A DNA stretch of 9,742 nt from DATARH01 sp035534535 (GTDB taxonomy: Bacteria > Pseudomonadota > Alphaproteobacteria > ATCC43930 > CGMCC-115725), in NCBI GenBank assembly GCA_035534535.1, contig DATLRS010000216.1:1-9742 (forward strand), read 5' to 3'. Positions 6,490 through 9,742 of the stretch are shown here, piece by piece. A program made the translations under genes and the position numbers. Below the pieces are notes generated by a model, which made no database searches, had not been told where the DNA came from, and worked only from the letters and a program-made list of their open reading frames with translations. Positions within the stretch are counted from its first letter, which is position 1. Each line of letters opens with the position of its first letter.

Positions 6490-7971
6490 TCATGCCCCGA
6501 TCGCCGCCAGCTCCGTCGCGATGGCGGCGATCACCGGATCCCATTGGCGCTCCGGCCCCTGACGGAACAGGCGCAGCGAGGGGTACCACGGGCTGTCCGG
6601 GCGCGCGAGCAGCCAGCGCCAATCGGGCGCATAGGGCAGCATGACCCAGGCCTCGCGCCCCATCGCGCCGGCCAGGTGGGCGACCGAGGTATCGACCGTG
6701 ACGACCCGCTCCAGGCATTCGAGCACCGCCAGCGTATCGCCGAAATCGCCGAGCTCCGGGCCGAGATTGACCAGCGGGGCCTGTCCCCAATAGCCGCCGA
6801 TCTGCGCCTGCGCCGGCCCCTTCTGCAACGACACCAGGGCGATCCCGGGGATCGCGGCGAGCGGCAGCAAGCGGGCGAGTGCGGTCGAGCGGTTGCGGTC
6901 GTTATGATGGGTCGGCCGGCCGGCCCAGACGAGGCCGATGCGGCGCGAGCCGCGCGGCAGCAGGCCCGCCAGCCGCTCGGCCCAGCGCGCCGTGCGCGCC
7001 GGATCGGCCCGCAGATAGGGGATCTCCGCGGGGATCGTGTCAAGCCGCGTGCCGGCGAGGCGCGGCAGACCGGAGAGCGGACAATAGGCGGCAAATTCGG
7101 GCGCCTCTTCCCAGTGGTCGAACACCATCGCGACGCCCGGCTGCTGGCGGATGACCGGGTGCAATTCGCGGCTGCAGGCGACCGCGAGCCGCTCGCAGCG
7201 CGCCGCGGCCCAGGGAATGTAGCGGGCGAACTGGATGACGTCGCCATAGCCCTGGTCGGCGATCAAGAGCAGGGTGCGGTCATCCGGCAGCCTCTCGCCG
7301 TCCCACGCCACCCGGTCGGTCGGCGGCAGCAAGGGCGGCGCGTTGGCGAGCCGGGTGCGCCATTCGTATTCCTCCCAGCCGCGCGCCAGATCGCCGCGCA
7401 GCAGCGAGGCTTCGGCGATGCCGAAATGCGCCCCGGCAAAATTAGGATCGCGCGCGATCGCCCGCTCGCCGCAGGCGATCGCCTCGTCGAGTTCGAGGCG
7501 GTGGTAGTGCAGAACGCCGAGGTTGTGGAAACAGTGGACGTCGCCGGGCGCCAGCACGGCGGCGCGGCGGCCGGCGGCGAGGGCCTCGTCAAACCGGCCC
7601 GCAACACGGTAGATCTCGCAAATGTTGCGGTGATAGAGCGCCTCCATTGGGCCCAGCGCGATCGACCGCTCCATCAGCTGCACCGCCTCGCCGACCCGCT
7701 CCTTCTTGAAGGCGACGATGCCCAAGAGATGCAGCGCCGGGTGATGGTCGCCGGCCTCGGCGATGACGAGGCGCAGGATGCTTTCCGCCTGGTCGAGCCG
7801 GCCCGCCTGCTCGTGCCCGGTGGCCAGCTGCATCAGCTGCGCGATGCGCTGCGCACCGGTGGCCTGCGCCGCCGCCGCGGGCGCCATTTCAGGCACCGGT
7901 CCGCCGGCCGGCAGCAGGGCGCCGACCGCGATCTCGGGCAGACTCGCGCCGCCGGCGCCGGGCTCAGTCAA
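6490..7971 (-). CDS. TPR protein with C-terminal glycosyltransferase (GT9-like) domain
   Basis: A two-part cytoplasmic protein of 493 residues with the TTG start. Residues about 43-207 hold four to five tetratricopeptide repeats (for example GRLDQAESILRLVI, GRFDEALAAGRRAAVLAPGD, LELDEAIACGERAIARDPN). Residues 230-493 are a glycosyltransferase-like domain with GYGDVIQFARY (241-251), RIGLVWAGRPTHHNDRNRS (344-362), SLQKG (381-385), VDTSVAHLAGAMG (426-438) and DWRWLLARPDSPWYPSLRLFRQ in the tail. These are typical of TPR-linked GT9/GT41-like transferases often found in flagellin or polysaccharide glycosylation loci. The TTG overlaps the stop of the upstream sulfotransferase by 8 bp with no clear ribosome binding site; ATG codons at residues 29 and 47 are alternatives. 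It probably transfers a sugar to protein or glycan; donor and acceptor are unknown. Confidence 0.85.
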   Translation of the reverse strand: MTEPGAGGASLPEIAVGALLPAGGPVPEMAPAAAAQATGAQRIAQLMQLATGHEQAGRLDQAESILRLVIAEAGDHHPALHLLGIVAFKKERVGEAVQLMERSIALGPMEALYHRNICEIYRVAGRFDEALAAGRRAAVLAPGDVHCFHNLGVLHYHRLELDEAIACGERAIARDPNFAGAHFGIAEASLLRGDLARGWEEYEWRTRLANAPPLLPPTDRVAWDGERLPDDRTLLLIADQGYGDVIQFARYIPWAAARCERLAVACSRELHPVIRQQPGVAMVFDHWEEAPEFAAYCPLSGLPRLAGTRLDTIPAEIPYLRADPARTARWAERLAGLLPRGSRRIGLVWAGRPTHHNDRNRSTALARLLPLAAIPGIALVSLQKGPAQAQIGGYWGQAPLVNLGPELGDFGDTLAVLECLERVVTVDTSVAHLAGAMGREAWVMLPYAPDWRWLLARPDSPWYPSLRLFRQGPERQWDPVIAAIATELAAIGA

Positions 7972-9742
7972 CCGGGTAGCCCAGCCGGGCGATGACCGGC
8001 TCCAGAATGGCGATGGCCGGCGCCAGGTGCTTCAAATAGTGGCGATAGCGATAGCGCGAGCGGTCGTACAGCCGCTCGGTCACCTGGGCGTAGCTGGCGG
8101 TGCGCGCGTAGCGCCGGTTCTCGTGAAAGGCGAGGCAGCGCTCATCGAACGGTTCGCCGATGAAATCGAGCATGCGGCGGGTGGCGGCTTCCTGATCGTC
8201 GACGATGTCCTCGTATCGCACCGGCAGGTAGCGCAGCGTCATCTGGCCCCGGTAATGCTCGACCAGCTCCATCGTCAGCGCGAAATGGCGGGCCGCCGTC
8301 TCCAGCGCATAGGCGCAATAGAAGCCGTGCGTCAAATGGTTGGAAAACGTCGACAGCACGACATCGAGCGGGTGGCGCACGACGTGGATCAGCGGCGCAT
8401 TGGGAAACATCAGCGCGATCAACCCGAGATGCGACTCGTTCAACGGCATCTTGTCGGTGAACCAGGCGGCGCCGGGCTCGATGATGTCGAGCTGGCGGAC
8501 CCGTTCGAGATAGTAGTCGCGCAATTCGTCGAGACCGCGCCGGCGATCGCCCATCCACAGCTCGGCGAGCGCGTCGGGATAGCTCAGCGGGCTGTTCAAA
8601 ACGCGCATCATCGCGTCGGTGATCTCGTTGACGAAGGGCAGCTCGTCGCCGGCCGAGATGCGCGGGTGCGCCGACAAGGTCTGCTCGACGAGCGTCGTGC
8701 CCGAGCGGGGAAAGCCGAGGATGAAGATCGGCTGCGCACTGTCCTCGCGCAGCCGCGCTCGCGGCAGCGTCGCCAGCCGTCCCTCGGTGAAGAAGCCCTT
8801 GAGCCGGCCCGCCAGCTGGCGGGCGGGGTCTTCGAGGTAGCCGAGCCCGGTCACCTCGCGGCACAGCCGCTTGCCCTCGGCGAAGGCGGCGAAGGCCTCG
8901 TCGTAGCGGCCGATGCGATCGAGCAGGCGGCCCTTCTCCAACAGCTCGTTGGCGCCGAGCCCCGCCCCGCCCTGCCCCGCCCCGTCCTGTGGCGCCCCGT
9001 CCTGTGGCGCCCCGTCCTGTGGCGCCAGAGCGTCGAGGATCGCCAAGGCCTGCGAATAGGATCCGGTGCGGCCGCACAACACGGCGCGCGACAGCGAGAT
9101 GCTCGGGTTGTTCGGCATCAGCCGCTCGGCGCGGTCGAGCAATTCGCCGGCCCGTTCGAAATTGCGGTCGGCCTCCTCCATCCGCGACCAGCCGAGCCAG
9201 GTCAGCATGATGTCCGGCGCGGCGGCGCTCGCCTCCTCGTAAAGCTGGCGCGATTCGGCCATGCGGCCCTGGTTTTTCAGGTTCCAGGCCAGATTGGCGA
9301 GCAGGATCGGGTCGCGCGCCCGCGACTGTTCGAGCACCTTGCGATAGTGGTATTCGCCGATCTGAGGCCGGTTGGCCTCGGTCATGATCATGCCCATCAG
9401 ATTGTGCGATTGCGGGTTTTCCGGCGCGATCCGCACCGCATTGCGGGCATGCGCCTCGGCTTCGGCGATGGCGCCGCGGCCGAACAGCGCGACGGTCAGC
9501 TCGTGGGTCGCCCACAGCGTGTTGGGATGCAGCTGCACGACCCGGCGCAACAGGGCATGCGCCGCCCCCTCCTGCCCGGCCGCTTTGCGGATGCGATACA
9601 ACAGCGACAATGCCTCAAGCTGCGCCGGGGCCAGCTCCAGCACCTCGAGACAGACGCGTTCGGCTTCCTCGACGGCGCCTTGCGCATGCCGCTCGGCGGC
9701 GCCCTGCACGATCGGCACGAGCGGCCGGCTCGCCTCGGCCGG
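7964..9742 (-). CDS. TPR-sulfotransferase, 5' end outside the window
   Basis: The frame is open to the right edge: the eight codons upstream of the GTG at 9718 have no stop, so the real start probably lies beyond the window. From that GTG 584 residues are visible. About 10-290 are TPR repeats (such as GAIAEAEAHARNAVRIAPEN, GRMAESRQLYEEASAAAPD, GRYDEAFAAFAEGKRL). A repeat-built linker lies at 232-256. The rest is a PAPS-dependent sulfotransferase domain: FILGFPRSGTTLVEQTLSAHP (332-352) carries the 5'-phosphosulfate loop, TDKMPLN follows at 421-427, and HVVRHPLDVVLSTFSN (445-460) has the 3'-phosphate-binding Arg448 and Ser456. It transfers a sulfo group from PAPS to an alcohol or amine, here perhaps a sugar or a protein Tyr. 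It is the first visible gene of a run with the glycosyltransferase and methyltransferase. Confidence 0.88.
   Translation of the reverse strand, partial: PAEASRPLVPIVQGAAERHAQGAVEEAERVCLEVLELAPAQLEALSLLYRIRKAAGQEGAAHALLRRVVQLHPNTLWATHELTVALFGRGAIAEAEAHARNAVRIAPENPQSHNLMGMIMTEANRPQIGEYHYRKVLEQSRARDPILLANLAWNLKNQGRMAESRQLYEEASAAAPDIMLTWLGWSRMEEADRNFERAGELLDRAERLMPNNPSISLSRAVLCGRTGSYSQALAILDALAPQDGAPQDGAPQDGAGQGGAGLGANELLEKGRLLDRIGRYDEAFAAFAEGKRLCREVTGLGYLEDPARQLAGRLKGFFTEGRLATLPRARLREDSAQPIFILGFPRSGTTLVEQTLSAHPRISAGDELPFVNEITDAMMRVLNSPLSYPDALAELWMGDRRRGLDELRDYYLERVRQLDIIEPGAAWFTDKMPLNESHLGLIALMFPNAPLIHVVRHPLDVVLSTFSNHLTHGFYCAYALETAARHFALTMELVEHYRGQMTLRYLPVRYEDIVDDQEAATRRMLDFIGEPFDERCLAFHENRRYARTASYAQVTERLYDRSRYRYRHYLKHLAPAIAILEPVIARLGYPVD
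8964..9023. repeat. 15-bp tandem repeat, three perfect copies plus one degenerate
   Basis: GCCCCGTCCTGTGGC occurs three times without mismatch at 8979-9023. A fourth copy at 8964-8978 differs at four positions. On the minus strand the copies encode APQDG repeats followed by AGQGG, a flexible linker between two TPR segments of the sulfotransferase. The perfect identity of three units suggests recent expansion. Confidence 0.9.

Noticed and set aside
6544..7995. 483-residue plus-strand open frame opposite the glycosyltransferase
   Set aside because: Its Arg/Ala/Gly-rich translation has no recognisable motif, while the minus strand shows clear TPR and transferase motifs.
8142..9515. 457-residue minus-strand frame within the sulfotransferase
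   Set aside because: It is a frame-shifted shadow of the TPR-sulfotransferase and carries no motifs of its own.

Overview
The window looks like chromosomal DNA of a high-GC Gram-negative bacterium. The protein families and their wording (fatty acid desaturase, DUF6134-like protein, HSD17B10-like SDR, LCAD-like acyl-CoA dehydrogenase, TPR-sulfotransferase) fit an alphaproteobacterium, perhaps of the Rhodospirillales. That placement is inference from protein style. No rRNA, tRNA, CRISPR array, intact mobile element or phage gene was recognised.

Layout. (1) 1-284, minus: N-terminal part of an unidentified gene running off the left edge, preceded by a strong ribosome binding site and a probable TTG start. 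(2) 312-692: about 380 bp without a convincing gene. (3) 693-3357, plus: a compact three-gene set made of a membrane fatty acid desaturase, an RDH-like short-chain dehydrogenase and a small exported DUF6134-like protein. (4) 3358-3526: a 60-bp block of unknown origin followed, on the minus strand, by only the first 35 codons of an acyl-CoA ligase, a truncated gene remnant. (5) 3527-3696: the control region of the divergent pair. (6) 3697-5639, plus: an HSD17B10-like 3-hydroxyacyl-CoA dehydrogenase and an LCAD-like acyl-CoA dehydrogenase, 11 bp apart, a beta-oxidation module whose divergent ligase partner is the broken one. (7) 5673-9742, minus: a three-gene run read from the right edge: TPR-sulfotransferase (5' end outside the window), TPR-glycosyltransferase overlapping it by 8 bp, and a SAM methyltransferase of the type found in flagellin and surface-glycan loci.

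How the genes work together. The left half deals with lipids: desaturation, a redox step on a lipid or retinoid-like alcohol or ketone, and acyl-CoA oxidation (dehydrogenase, then 3-hydroxyacyl-CoA dehydrogenase). The right half is best read as glycan building and decoration (glycosyl transfer, sulfation, methylation), probably of flagellin or a surface polysaccharide. Substrates cannot be read from sequence in either half.

The most unusual items are the broken acyl-CoA ligase with its possible insertion scar, three separate in-frame tandem repeats inside coding regions (6, 12 and 15 bp units), and the sulfotransferase-glycosyltransferase-methyltransferase cassette. I did not find evidence of a wholly new system.
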